From NCBI GenBank assembly GCA_016785225.1, contig JAFBJZ010000857.1, positions 186,001-250,000 on the forward strand: a stretch of DNA of 64,000 nucleotides, read 5' to 3'. The stretch is from Psettodes erumei (lineage: Eukaryota > Chordata > Actinopteri > Pleuronectiformes > Psettodidae). The position numbers and the translations under genes were made by a program. The notes under the pieces are model-generated. The model did no database searches. It was not told where the DNA came from and saw only the letters and a list, made by a program, of their open reading frames with translations. Positions 12,401-24,103 of this stretch are shown piece by piece; position 1 is the stretch's first letter; every line of letters begins with the position of its first letter.

Positions 12401-15400
12401 CAGCTGCACATTGGAGGAAAATATAATCTGCATGTTTTCAAATGGAAACTCAAATCTGGCCTTTCAAGGTATTGGGCCCATCCAGGGGGTGGGGGGTGGG
12501 GGTGAGTAAAAATGGGTTGGAGCATAAAAGTGGCCGAGGGGGTGAGGTGGGGCTGGGATGAGAGGAGATTCAAGTGAACAGGGGGGCAGTTTGCTCAAGT
12601 GGTTGCTTTATTGAACCAGCCTCTGTTATCTTGCCACTCTCACACTGAGAAACTGAAAGAGATTCTGCAGAAAATACACTCTGACATACACACTGTGTGT
12701 AAGTGTGTGTGTGTGTCTGTCATAGGCTATCTTTGGGGACAGATTTCCAACCAAAGGCTGGTTAATTGGGAGCAGCTTGTCCCACTGCAGACAAAAGCTG
12801 TATCCATAAATGGGAAAAGCTGAATTTAGGGTCAGTGGTTATGGTTAGGGGTTAGGATAAATCCCCAGGAAAAGAGTGGGAGTCTGTATCATGTCCCCAC
12901 AAGTAACTTGCGACAACAAGTGTGTGTATATATATATGTGTTGTGTGACATTTTTGTGAAGTGAGGTCATTGTGCTGCTCCTTTGCGAACTCAGCAGCAT
13001 TTGAACCCATGAGTTAAAGGTTCAGTCAGTTCAATCTGTATTTTTAAGCATATACATATGGACATTAGATTGTTCTGCAGGAACAGATATTCATATATCA
13101 ATGAAATGAAATCACTGCTGTCCACAAGCACCATGAGAAAAACAGCCCTCATTATGCACACACATTAGTGCTGGGCTGAATTCAGTCCATCTACAAGTAC
13201 AAAATTTTTGAGTGTGCAGCTGTTCTTAAGGATAGCATTGGCTCTAGTATCAGCGGATATCTGACATTAAAGGTCAGATCAGGGTGAAAAAAATAACTTT
13301 ATAGGGACATCTCTCATGGATGAATTTACTGTTCTAAAATTCAGGAAGGAGGAAGGAGGACTAGGACTGAACTTGGCATGGGGTGCTCGCAAATATAGGA
13401 AAGCAAATGTTTTTCTGTGTGGTGGCAGAGGCGAGGCAGTGTGACAGGCCACGGCAGCTGGGGGGGTGCAGGTGATGACGTGACAGGCTGAAAAATCCTC
13501 CACACTGCTTCAGGATGGAAAGCCAGGCTGCCAAAAAGACTCCAGTCAAACAGTCAGTTCTGCTGCACAAACACGCCATATCACCTCGACACGCCAGGTT
13601 TTCCTCTTCGTTGGCAACCTTCACCCAAAACTTTTTCTTTTTTCCTCTTCTTCCCTTTGTCTCAGAAAAGGAGGAGGACATGAGCAGACAGATTGCTGGA
13701 CATGAAGAAAGTGCTTACACTTTGTGCTTCCACAAAACCTGCCTTCTGTTTCTCAGGCCAACTTTAATAATCCAAAGTCTGATAAAATACCAGCATGAGA
13801 AATATTCATATTAATCCATTCATTGTTTGTTGGCACACTTAATTAGACTCCAGCCAGGAAACAGAAAAACAACCGTCATTCCAGTACAGTTCAATTGTGG
13901 CATTTTTATTTTACAAATGACCATTTTAGTTCTCAAGCTAAGTGTCAAGCCCACTCAACTAGATTTAGCAAACACATGGAGTCCTGTTGAATTGCACTTG
14001 AAGGAGCACAATAACACAGAAGTCTACCAAAATGATGTATTCATGTGCTTATAGACCAGAAAAATCTAAAATTAAAAGTTAGCTTGGAATTGGAGCTCAG
14101 ATCACACGGTCAACTTCTCAACCTACTAAATACTAAATACTAAAAAAATATTATAGTTATTATAGTTTTAATTAAGAGCTGTCATTGCAAAACTGTGATC
14201 CTTTCTCCCTGAAGACACCAGAAACTTACACTTGAATTTTAGACTCTTCACTTAAAACTTCATCTCTTATACAAACTGTCTCAGGTTCAGACAGAGCTCT
14301 GTAAATGCCTCTGTACTGCTTGCACATAGCCATTAAAGAAGACACAGCACCATGAAAGAGACTGCTGCATCCAGACTAAAGACTAAAACTAGGAAGTTGC
14401 AAATACAATCTCGTGAAAACAAAAAGATAAATTTGCAATTTCAATGAAAAAAAAAATCCTGTCTGTGAAATCGTAGGGGGGCCAATAAGGATTTCATCAG
14501 AAAGTGCTTCTTGAGGGAATGTAATGTGGGAATACAATGATGATCAGCATCAGCCTGGAAGAAGTTAATAATGTATTGGATAATGGATGATGAATGTGAT
14601 GAAAAATCCCACCCACAGATTAAGCATGGTAAAAATTTTACGTCTTATGCTTAAAATTCTCACGGTGCAGTGCATCATCTTGCATAGATTAATGAAGCTT
14701 TATTTAAGTAAGGTTCATTTGTGACCTTATAAACAGCAAACTGTAGGGTTTGGATCTCTGCCGCCATGTTCGGTCTGTTGTCACAAGACTGACAGTCCAT
14801 ACTTGTTATTTGTAGCACATCAGCTTCCACGTTCAAGGTAATGCGGCTTGCTTGCTTCTGGTCTGTGAAAAACGATGCTGTTTTATACATGATGTTTACA
14901 GGATCTGCTCAAACTTACCATCAACAACATACAGTACAAAACCTTTTTAAACCCTCCTCCATATCACTTACAAGTAAAGGAGAGAATGGCTTTGAGATGT
15001 ATGCCTCGTCTGACATCCAGGAATATGAAGGGGAGTATGAAATTCTTTTATCTTTGTGGTGAGTGTTAGCTATATCTTAAGACAATAAACATCACTCCTG
15101 GACAGTGATTGTAGATGAATTTGCTAATGAAGTATCTGTGAATATTCCCAGTCATTCAAGCAGAGAATTTCTAACTTCATATGTTCTATATGTGTTTAAT
15201 TCCATATTGTGTTCATCTGTGTTTGCTGTTCTTAATTGCAAATAGAGACAGGGCAACAACAGAGTTTGCTGTATGGGCTTTTTGCTTCAGATCCATGAGA
15301 AAGCACAACAAACCTCATAGTATAGAAGTAGGAAAAATATGAAGAGTATTTTCCCAGTCATTTAAAATGTTTTCCCCCATTTGACTTTAGAACTTAACTA

Positions 15401-15600
15401 ACCCTAACCGTAGCTCTCACAGTGAAGAATGTGGCAAGCACCTGTCTTGTTTTCAGTTTCACAGGTTATAAAACCAGGTCCACTTGGCAAGATTGTGGCA
15501 GTTAAGCCTGTACAGGATGTGAACTTAACTACAGCTGTGTGATATGTTTTATTCAAAGGAGTAGTCTCACCAGAGGAATGATTGGTCCACTTCCTGACCT
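9500..15600. other. intergenic spacer
   Basis: No gene recognised. It includes a perfect 12-bp-stem hairpin (11174-11206), an AT-rich low-complexity tract (about 11560-11630) and a G-rich tract (12485-12560). An open frame on each strand overlaps at 13.36-13.81 kb, but neither has recognisable domains. Confidence 0.6.
11174..11206. repeat. perfect 12-bp inverted repeat (hairpin)
   Basis: GCCAAAGTGTCT and its exact reverse complement AGACACTTTGGC are separated by 9 bases. Its function is unknown. It is too short for a typical pre-miRNA. Confidence 0.85.
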
Positions 15601-15639
15601 ACAGTAACTCACTAGCTGTGCCAAGAGTGACAACCACGG

Positions 15640-15990
15640 CGCTGAGTGCAGTGAAACCACTTATGGAATCAGAATTTTGACCAGTGCAGAAGGGAGGTGT
15701 ACTGTCCTATCAGGAGCCCAAACTTCTAACACAATGCATGTTTTACATCAGAAAGTTCCACCTTCATGGCTCTACGTCTGTGCTCGTGTGTGTGTGTGTG
15801 TGAGTATGCCCTACAGAGGAACATTTGCATATTCAAAGCTCACAATTATCCATGGAGATGGCTCGCAAAATTGAGGCATCAACATGGGACCAGAGCTCTG
15901 TTCAGGACTGGCACATGCTGTGGCAATCAAGGAGAATTTAATGAAAGCCCATCATTTGGTGTGGTTGAAATTAACTCTCTTTCAACAGCA
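15640..15990. promoter_or_regulatory. candidate conserved noncoding element
   Basis: A block containing an octamer-like ATTTGCATA (near 15822) next to CACAATTATCC, a homeodomain or SOX-type context. A short (TG)n tract interrupts it near 15787. It is called from motif density only, about 4.7 kb upstream of the fezf2 start codon. Confidence 0.25.
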
Positions 15991-17589
15991 GATATTTGCA
16001 GATATGTAATGGCAGTTTTAAACAAAGGAAAGGCCATACTAAGGTACAAGACTAGCTTCTTAATACTGGCCTGAAGTGGTGCAGCAGAGGAGGATTTCTT
16101 CTTTCAGCAACTGGGTCCAGACATAGAAGTTTAAGAGTGTTATCACTTCTGTTTACATTTACATGCCAAAGTACCTCTCAATGAAATGTGCACAGCATAA
16201 TTTATTTGCTTCTGTTGTCCTCTAATTCAGTTTGGATGTAGCTTTTGTTTCTCACTTATTTCTATAAACTCAACAGAGTCAACTAAGTGTTTGTTGGCTT
16301 TCATATTTATTCATGAAATTGCTACAGCATGCTGCCAGTTTACTATTGATAAATAAAAATTTGTTTATGTGCTGCTGTGATTGTTCATATCATCTGTAGG
16401 CATTGTGTACAAGAAAGCATTCAGAACAGGGACAGGACAAATGCACATCATTCATACAAACTTTCCTTTGGCTTGCTTCCATTGGCTGCTCATCTGCTGC
16501 TGGGTTGTCTGGCTCAAGTTTACTTACTCTGTCCCATACACTGAGTCTTGGAGGGTGAATGTCATTGTTCCCCTGAAACAATACCTTTATTTAATCTCCT
16601 TTTCCCCTTAGAGGTTTTTGGGTGAATAATCTGATGTGGAGAGAAGTGCGAATGCAGACTTTGCTGTCTGCCATGACTGTGAACTAATGAAGACAAATAC
16701 TCACTGGCCACTGCCCTCTAAGTGCAACATCACTAGAAATCTGTGGAAACTTAAAACTCTATATTTTGAAGATGCGGTGCAGTTAGGGACACAACATCAT
16801 TAGTGATATTGTTTTTTCCTGCTCCTGCAACACAACTTCATCTGTTCCACAAACAGGTAGCAAGTGAGCTGTATTTAGCGCTTGCAGATACCTGTTTATG
16901 TGCAAAGAGCTCATTAGCATCACAACAGAGTAACTCCAGGAGGAGGAAGGTGGAAGGCCATGGCTTGTGGTAGAAAGTTTCAGAACGTAATTTGACTTTG
17001 TCTTGAGCATTCTTTATAGTTTTCTTTGGCATTCAAAGATTAGATCTAGCAAAAATTTTATTTAGCAAAAATTAGATACATGAAATCTCACACATCTAAA
17101 ATGTGCAAAGGATTATGCAAAAAACATATTTCCCAGCTCATCTGTGTGTATTACACTGTTGCTGGAATAGCAGGTGTACACGATGGCCAAAATATGTCCA
17201 AAACCTTAATTCCATGCTAATTTTATGGACTAATTTAAAATGTCAGGTTTTAAACATCAAGATCAACTTTTTTCCAATGATCTCATGGACCAACAAATAA
17301 ATGTATGGTTGAAAAACTAATAAAAATGTAGTAATTACACTCACCTGGTCAAAAGATGGATACAAAATGAAAACCTCACTGTCCTCAGATCCTTGTTTCA
17401 AACTGTAAGTTTCTATGTCACTTACTGTTTTATATGTCACTGACTCCAAAATATGTTACTTTATAGTTGTTTGGGGAAAAAAAGGAAATTGAAAAAGGAA
17501 AAAAAAATCACAACATTACAGGGAAAAGATTTGCCACATCCAGGCAGTGTTTGTGACCCTCACATGCCTGGAGGCAAGAAGCAAGAGTC

Positions 17590-17900
17590 TCCTAAATCAA
17601 TGCTTGAGCTAATTGCTGTTAGAGCTAAATAGAGGGGCCTGGGTTACAGCAATAGGATCAATGTTTATTGTGTGGATGAGCCAGCAATTGTGCCTGAATA
17701 AACTCAAATTAGAGTTTTTGCCCTATTTACATTTGACTGGTACCAAGACAACGGGCATTAATCCTTCCATTCTGACATGCAGGTGTCAAACAAAACAGAC
17801 TGGAGACGTTTTTAAGGTTATTAACAGGAAATCTAGTGTTATAGGATGGCAGCATGCTGTGCTAAGTAAGGCACTAAGTCTACAGGGGTTGAGGTAAAGC
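17590..17900. promoter_or_regulatory. candidate conserved noncoding element
   Basis: A repeat-free block with forkhead-like TGTTTATTGTG (about 17660) and CTATTTACATT (about 17722), a SOX-like CAATTGTGCC (about 17684), and GCATTAATCC (about 17755), an OTX/bicoid-type core. It has no reading frame with family features. It lies about 2.9 kb upstream of fezf2. This is inference from motif clustering. Confidence 0.3.
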
Positions 17901-18589
17901 ATCACCTTCCTCCACCTACAGCATGAAATGGAGCATCAGGGATTAAAAACAGAGAGGGGATTTTCAGGTTTTCAGTCAAAACCTCAACAAGACAAAATCT
18001 CAGCTTCTGCACTGGGAGTTTTTTTCTTCCAAAACTCTCTTAAGTATTCTGCCAAAATGTCCTAGAAGACATGATGCTGGTGTTGTCTGAAAACAAACAG
18101 CCATACAAGAACTTTTCATACTAAACATGACATAATCATGATTAAAAAACAAAGTATACTCAGCTTCTGAAAATTCATCTCTACCAACACAGGTGCACAT
18201 GTTTGCATACATGCTGATTATTCACAGGACATTATTTTGAATTATTTTATTTGAAACAATAAGTTCTACTGTAAAGTTCAGCAGTTGTATGTCCACCTGA
18301 TGGGGGGGGGGTATACAGTAAAATATTTGTAACAGATGGCATGCATGCACAGAAATAGAGCAAAGAAAAACATCAGCTCTTGGGTTTGAATTATTCTCTC
18401 AAATGTGTGATAAAACTGAAATAAAGTTTTGGAATTAACAGATAAAGACTGAGATTTTCCTCCATTTAATGACAGAGACAATTTAAGTATAAAATTTGAC
18501 TGTTAAATCAAAATTAACAAAATGATCCTCTCTTCACAGAGTTTTATTAGAAAGTGGAAAAATCGGTTTGGCAGCCTTTCTAAGTGGTA

Positions 18590-18830
18590 TTAAGACAGTT
18601 ATGAATCTTGCCATAAATGCTCAATTTGACAAGTCTGTGGTTGTACAAATGTTAATAACAGCTGGATTTCATTCCATATGTTCTCTAAACCTTTTTGAGC
18701 AGGTCCCATTAATTGCAAGGGGTTTTCCTGATTAATTAAAGGGCTGCAGCTAAAAAAGACAAAGCAAGTGTCCTGCTGGAGTAGGATAAACACCAAGTGG
18801 CAACCAAATGCTGTTCTGAAACACAAGAGA
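18590..18830. promoter_or_regulatory. candidate conserved noncoding element
   Basis: A compact block with several ATTAAT or TTAATTAA-type homeodomain cores (CCATTAATTGC, GATTAATTAAAG) and a CAATTTGACAAG segment. The surrounding sequence is simple AT-rich intergenic DNA. Confidence 0.25.
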
Positions 18831-19190
18831 ATGATTTGTTACCCCTTTTAAATGGTTTATAAAGTCTTTTGTGTTTACGACTATTTTTGACTTGCTTTAT
18901 TGATACAGTTGATATGTTATATTTTGTTATATTTCAACAGGATGTGCTTATTATTATCTCCCATGGAAATATTGAAATGATTTAATGAAATAAATGGTAT
19001 GAGATGTCACAGCCTGACATCTGAATTGCGAAAGAACATGTTCATCCCACATATCTTATCGTGATATCACATATCACGTAACAGAATTCAATTTACATTC
19101 AGAATTCAAAATGCATTATTATATCATACAAAAATCTATTCCAGCGCTCATTTTGTTCATATTACAAACCCTTATGACTCTCCTTTTAAC

Positions 19191-19196
19191 CCCCCC

Positions 19197-19235
<39 letters not shown>
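19191..19235. repeat. C9-(AC)n microsatellite
   Basis: A homopolymeric C run followed by an uninterrupted (AC) tract upstream of fezf2. Confidence 0.95.
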
Positions 19236-19237
<2 letters not shown>

Positions 19238-19239
19238 AT

Positions 19240-19760
19240 TGGGAGTCCCTCAGGTAAAATGGCCTGCAAACATATGAATTCAGCGCGGCCCTTGTGGCGA
19301 ACAGAAGAGAAGCTGCTGCTCATTGTGACTCCCACACAACACGGCGGATTCCAGCAAACTGCTTGTATGCCTCTTTAGAGCAAAAGCCCTCTCTTTTCAT
19401 TTGTCCTTGTATACCTCTGACCAAGCTAAGTCTTTTCTTTCTCTCTCTCCCTCTCCCTCTTTAATCCGTCCCTCTATTTCAGGAAGAAGAAGAAAAAAAA
19501 CACAAAACCAGGTTCACGCAGTGCTTTAGTGGCTAAAAGTGAAAGAGCCTGTGTTTTTTCTTCCCCCCTCTTTTTTCCCTCTTCCCTGCGCTGGTTGAGC
19601 CTTGAATCGCTTTGGAAAATTGCTTCTTTTGAATGGAGGGAAAGAGGAACAACGTTTAATAGGATCGAAAGGGAGTCTCGGCTCTTAAACAGGTGGAAAT
19701 TGGACGTCCTTGAATTTATACCAACAGCAAGTAAGTATATAAGCCGGCGTGGAAAAGGAG
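19240..19760. promoter_or_regulatory. candidate fezf2 upstream regulatory block
   Basis: A more GC-balanced block that includes GCGCGGCCCTTGTGGCGAAC and CATTGTGAC, immediately after the (AC)n tract. A 111-codon open frame starting at 19529 runs into the poly(A) tract at 19792 and becomes poly-Lys, so I do not call it a gene. A distal promoter or enhancer role is inferred from location. Confidence 0.25.
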
Positions 19761-19959
19761 GGATCACATCGATGAGGATTAGCAGCTTTATAAAAAAAAA
19801 AAAAAAAAAAACAACCCCAAAACCTCAAAGTCTCAAAGTGAAAAAAGAAAATATTATTGAATAAAAATATCATCACTTCTGCAGTCCTCAAATGTTTAAG
19901 TATGAAAACACAGTTACCGTCATAATATCATCACCCATCTTTTGACACAAATGTTTTCA

Positions 19960-20581
19960 TATTTATGTCGGAGATATAGAGGCTCGACGCCCCCACGCCC
20001 CCGTGCCATAAAATAATGTCTTTATTGTGCGGGTCGATGAGGGCGTCTCCCTGTCACCCGGTACCCACTGATGTCAGGAGACAGTGATCCGCGCTGAGGA
20101 GGGGCGGCCGCTGCCAACATGTGACAGGGAGCAGTCGGCTGCTCTCTCCACACCCATATGACCATTAAAGCGGCAAACTGCAACACCGACTCAACTTTAG
20201 GCTCCCGCGTTCTCCCGGAGCTGAGGCCGCAGCAGCTTTTTTTATTCTCCTTTCCATCTTCTTCTACTTCTTCTCCTTCTCCTTCCTAACGAGCTCTGTA
20301 ATGCCCTGTTAATTTTGTGTGCACTAGTTAATGAGCATTAATCCATCACCCCTGGATGCTATTGTTGCAGGGGGGATGGCCATTTGAATGCAAATGCGTG
20401 ACACTGTGAAAGCAAGGTGCTTATTAAACTGATGTGTCCTCCTGTCTTTTCTGTTGGGAACTCAGGAGAGTGAAAAGACGCAGGGCAGCCGGAGGAGCTG
20501 GTCGGACTATACCAGTTGCTGCTCACACCAAGTTGTGCTCTGCTGCAAAACAACAACAGCAACAACAACAACATCAACAAA
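19960..20581 (+). promoter_or_regulatory. fezf2: fezf2 promoter and 5' leader
   Basis: A GC-rich block directly upstream of the fezf2 start codon. It includes CCCCCACGCCCCCGTG and GGGGCGGCCGC segments and an ATAAAAT core near 20008. A cluster 180-270 bases before the ATG contains TTAATGAGCATTAATCC (TAATCC at 20339-20344), a SOX-type ATTGTT (20361-20366) and an exact octamer ATGCAAAT (20388-20395). The last 35 bases before the ATG are CAA-rich. The transcription start is not resolved, so part of this is probably 5' UTR. The factor assignments are motif-based inference. Confidence 0.6.
20547..20581 (+). repeat. fezf2: CAA-rich leader repeat
   Basis: CAACAACAGCAACAACAACA-type tract directly before the start codon. 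It would give an unstructured leader. The frame is open upstream here but contains no in-frame ATG before 20582. Confidence 0.8.
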
Positions 20582-21349
20582 ATGGCAAGTTCTGCCTCAC
20601 TGGAGACGGTGATGTCCTGCGGTAGGACCGGACCATCTGCGGCTCCTAAGACGCTGGCCTTCTCCATAGACCGGATCATGTCCAAGAGCTCGGAGCCGAA
20701 AGGGAGCACGGAGGAGCGGGTCGAGACGAAGAAGCTGCTGGGACTCTGTTCCCCGATCCCCTGCATGCTCCCGCTGCAGCCCTTCAGCTACGATCTCCAA
20801 GCCAAGGCGCTGATGAACTACTCCGAACTGTGGAGAGCCAGTTTCAGGGGGACTTTCTGCAGTTCCGCGGCAGCTCCGTGCAAAGGGAACTGCGGCATGT
20901 GCGGCAAAGCGGAGCCGAGCTTGAAGCAGCAGCAGCAGCCGCTGCTGACGTCGGGGAGCAGGGTGGTGAAACCACAGGTCATCCACCAGGCCGTGGGAGT
21001 GCCCGGCGGCGGCTCCTTCTACTATCTCAACTACCTGGACTCTGCGTATCAGCAGTCGGAGCTTCTGGCCGGACATTGGATCTCCAGCCCGCAGGCCCAG
21101 GCCTCTCTGTCGGCGCACCACAGACTCTTGCTGTTGGAGAACGCTAAACTGGCAGGGGTCGGTGCCGAAAAGCTGCCCACGCCTCAGTACCCGCACAAGG
21201 AACATCTGCCGGGGCAGCTGGACCAGATCGTGAAGGAGAACCACGGCCTGAGCGCCGAGAAGAGCAGCATCAAGACGCACAGCAAACTGAGCGGCAGCGG
21301 CGCTGCGGACGGAAAACCGAAAAACTTCACGTGTGAAGTGTGTGGAAAG
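20582..21349 (+). CDS. fezf2: fezf2 exon 1 (Fezf2 N-terminus, eh1 motif, start of zinc finger 1)
   Basis: First coding exon of FEZ family zinc finger 2, a nuclear DNA-binding repressor needed for forebrain patterning and for subcortical projection neuron and diencephalic identity. It gives 256 residues starting MASSASLET, the conserved FEZF2 opening, which fixes the start at 20582. [10 protein letters not shown] (residues 24-33) is the engrailed-homology 1 motif known to recruit Groucho/TLE co-repressors. Then come [17 protein letters not shown] (shared with FEZF2, not FEZF1), a Cys-rich [12 protein letters not shown], a short Gln run, and the first half of zinc finger 1 (FTCEVCGK). The donor is AAG|GTACAC, phase 0. 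The region is GC-rich, in contrast to its flanks. The minus-strand 255-codon open frame over it is a shadow. Confidence 0.97.
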
Positions 21350-21626
21350 GTACACATTTAACATGAGAGGTTTTTTTTTTTTTTTTTTAAATTAAGGGTT
21401 CGATTTTTTGATTATGTTCAGTGTTTTTACGCAAATAATACAAATTGTTTACCAGTGTGTTCCATTTAAACGAACATTCTCCAAATTAACAACTAAAAAA
21501 ACACAAACCAGATGGTCCACATTATCTGACTTGCAGATTTCAGAGAAAAGTAACTCTCACTCTAAAATCACCGGTGCTGTCAATGTGATTCTTAACGCTG
21601 TCCTCGTGTTTCTGTGCTCTCCGCAG
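21350..21626 (+). other. fezf2: fezf2 intron 1
   Basis: A 277-base intron with GTACAC donor, a T18 tract at 21371-21388 and a CTCTCCGCAG acceptor. Nothing else is seen in it. Confidence 0.9.
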
Positions 21627-21761
21627 GTTTTTAACGCGCATTACAATCTGACCAGACACATGCCGGTGCACACCGGGGCTCGGCCCTTCGTCTGCAAAGT
21701 GTGCGGCAAAGGATTCCGACAGGCCAGCACGCTGTGCAGACACAAGATCATCCACACGCAG
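21627..21761 (+). CDS. fezf2: fezf2 exon 2 (zinc fingers 1-2)
   Basis: Forty-five codons, phase 0 at both ends. It completes C2H2 finger 1 ([15 protein letters not shown]) and contains all of finger 2 ([10 protein letters not shown]...LCRHKIIH), joined by the TGARP linker. This stretch is essentially invariant in the FEZ family. The acceptor is CTCTCCGCAG and the donor CAG|GTGAGA. Zinc-coordinating Cys and His are all present. Confidence 0.97.
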
Positions 21762-21861
21762 GTGAGACCTTTTCCTCTCTCTTTCACCTTTCACTAGATT
21801 TCATTCGAAACGATTTTTCGCCTTGTTATTTATTTCGGTTCCCCTTTTTTTCCTGTAAAAG

Positions 21862-21994
21862 GAAAAGCCTCACAAATGCAACCAGTGTGGGAAGGCGTTC
21901 AACAGAAGCTCGACGCTCAACACTCACGTACGGATCCACGCCGGCTACAAGCCTTTTGTGTGTGAGTTCTGCGGGAAAGGTTTCCACCAGAAAG
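21862..21994 (+). CDS. fezf2: fezf2 exon 3 (zinc fingers 3-4)
   Basis: Forty-four codons plus one base. It begins [20 protein letters not shown], giving finger 3 (ending HVRIH) and the first half of finger 4 ([13 protein letters not shown]). Donor AAAG|GTAAAA, phase 1. It follows a 100-base intron (21762-21861) with a TTTCCTGTAAAAG acceptor. All metal ligands are intact. Confidence 0.97.
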
Positions 21995-23852
21995 GTAAAA
22001 TTAATAATAATATTCATATTGTCATCTTTAAAACTATTCCATTTACAATGAGCCTTATGAGCCTACCTTTGTCATCTTTTTATTTTGCATTGCATTATAC
22101 TTCCGACATTCGGTGCCTGTGCTACAAATTATATAAAAGGAAAAAAATCGAATTTTTATTTTGTCTATTGTTACAATGTTTTGTCAAAACGAAAAAAAAA
22201 GTCTACTAATAATCTCCAGTTTAAACAGTGGCAAAAATCGGAAATAGGAGAATAGTAGAAAAGAATAGAATATAATCTCACTTTATTCAATGTTTCTCAA
22301 TTCTTTAAAAAATATTACATATCCTTCAGTTTAGGAATTATTGACTCCCTCCCTGCATGATTGGGGTTTTTTTTGTTGTTGTTGTTGTTGTTTTTGTTTC
22401 TATTCCTATAATGTTCCTGTTGGATTCAGCTACTTATTTGTGCATAGTTGAACTTAAGACCTAGAGGTTAAAAAATCAGTTTTAATATTCAGTATTTCCA
22501 TTGTACCTATTTTGGCACGAGGATTTCTTCGTGTGAACAATGACAATTTATGGACTTCTGTTGGAGTGTTAGTTCAGATGAAAGAGTCCAGTGAAGCTAC
22601 AGGGAGATCCATTTATTGTGAAGGAATCTGCCGAGTTTGGGATTTGTCAGCTGCTGAAATAAACATTAGCAGGGAGAAAAACACCAGCACAGGATGCTGC
22701 TCTCTCTTCTGTGGGAGTAAAGAGGGAATAATTGCTGGCCCACCGATGAAGCGATCAGTGGAAATAGGACATGTCACTTTACACGGACTAATTCTCCCTT
22801 CAAGACGGCAGCATTTGCTCTGGGTCAGCTACTAGACCCTGGCCAAGTTTTTTTGTTCAGATGTCGCTGCGCTTGATTTTGACAAAGTTTGACAACTTCT
22901 TGACTTCGGCACAAAAAATCCTGATTAATGAAGGCCAGGCAGAGCAGAGGGACTGAGGAGGCTCTAACTTCACAATGAACTGTTGACCTTGGGGGAAAGA
23001 AAAGAGAAGAAGGCCTCACCCAGCCTCACTTCTCATCAGATTCCCAGCAGACAGCAGTGTCTCTCTCTCCTTCTGCTCTTCTTCATCCTTCAAAATGAGT
23101 TACTTAAATGGTGGAGACATCTTCCAACAGAGGAGATCCTCTCATTCAAATTCTGTGAAGCTTCACTTACACTTTTCCCGTTTTTAAAAAATGTCAAAAG
23201 CAGCAGTGCACACAGTTGCAGTTAGCCTTAAATCATCTTTATGCTTTAACTCATTTCAAGATATCTTATGTATAATTTCTGCAGATACATTCTGAAGAAT
23301 ACTGTGTTTTATCTTTCTCCTCTTTTTTAATTCATGATGGAGCACTGCAGCTGTTCTGTTTAGTACTCAGTGCAAGTCTTTTATATTGCATACTTTCTAC
23401 TGCAGAGAAAAGAATTTTAATGTTATGCTCAGTCAGCTAACATATCCATTTTTAGACTGTTTTCACATTTTTCCACACAGGAAAATGTACATGCTATGTT
23501 ATGTCATTTTCACTCACAGCTGTGATTGGGATGTGATTTTACTTGACATGATTCACACTCACATGCAAGAAACGTTTTACATTTAGTGCTAAAATAATGA
23601 TGAGTTAGTGATTTGATAAGTGTTAAAGCTGGTTCTCCTTTCTCAAATCTGATGCCTTTCTCCATTCTTTTGCCTTTTTTGACCCTTGACCCTAAATCCT
23701 TTTTGGGGGTTTTTTAACTGCTGCTGAGTTAATGTAAAGTCATGACTTTAGCTTTGGGGAACTTAAAATGTTTTTATACATTTTATAGATTTAACAGGGA
23801 ATCAACATGAATCAATTATAAAAAAATAATACTTTATTTTTTTATTTTCCAG
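21995..23852 (+). other. fezf2: fezf2 intron 3
   Basis: The largest fezf2 intron, 1858 bases. It is AT-rich, with a TTG-type repeat (TTGTTGTTGTTGTTG near 22374) and a purine-rich segment near 22985. The open frames within it have no recognisable product. The acceptor is TTTATTTTCCAG. Confidence 0.85.
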
Positions 23853-24103
23853 GAAACTATAAGAACCACAAGCTGACACACAGTGGAGAGAAGCAGTACA
23901 AGTGCTCCATTTGCAATAAAGCCTTCCACCAGATCTACAACCTAACCTTCCACATGCACACGCACAACGACAAGAAGCCCTTCACCTGCGCCACCTGTGG
24001 TAAGGGCTTCTGCCGCAACTTTGACCTGAAGAAACACATCAGGAAGCTGCATGACAGCGGCTTCTCTGCCGCCACGGAGGCCTCCAGGCAGCTGCAGAGC
24101 TGA
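23853..24103 (+). CDS. fezf2: fezf2 exon 4 (zinc fingers 4-6, C-terminus)
   Basis: It finishes finger 4 (NYKNHKLTH), then finger 5 ([20 protein letters not shown]...H) and finger 6 ([20 protein letters not shown]...LH). A short tail ends SRQLQS and TGA at 24101-24103. The four exons give 428 residues, close to the known zebrafish length and a little shorter than human. The six-finger block is nearly identical to that of vertebrate FEZF1 and FEZF2. The N-terminus is what makes this FEZF2. Confidence 0.97.

Noticed and set aside
13361..13814. Overlapping frames of about 100 codons on both strands
   Set aside because: No recognisable motif on either strand; likely chance in a low-stop region.
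19529..19864. 111-codon frame upstream of fezf2
   Set aside because: It runs through the poly(A) tract as poly-Lys and has no domain or splice logic.
20516..20581. Upstream extension of the fezf2 frame
   Set aside because: It opens on TTG, not ATG. The conserved MASSASLET start is the first in-frame ATG.
20597..21364. 255-codon minus-strand open frame over fezf2 exon 1
   Set aside because: It is the GC-rich shadow of the conserved plus-strand exon, with low-complexity Leu/Arg content and no homology.
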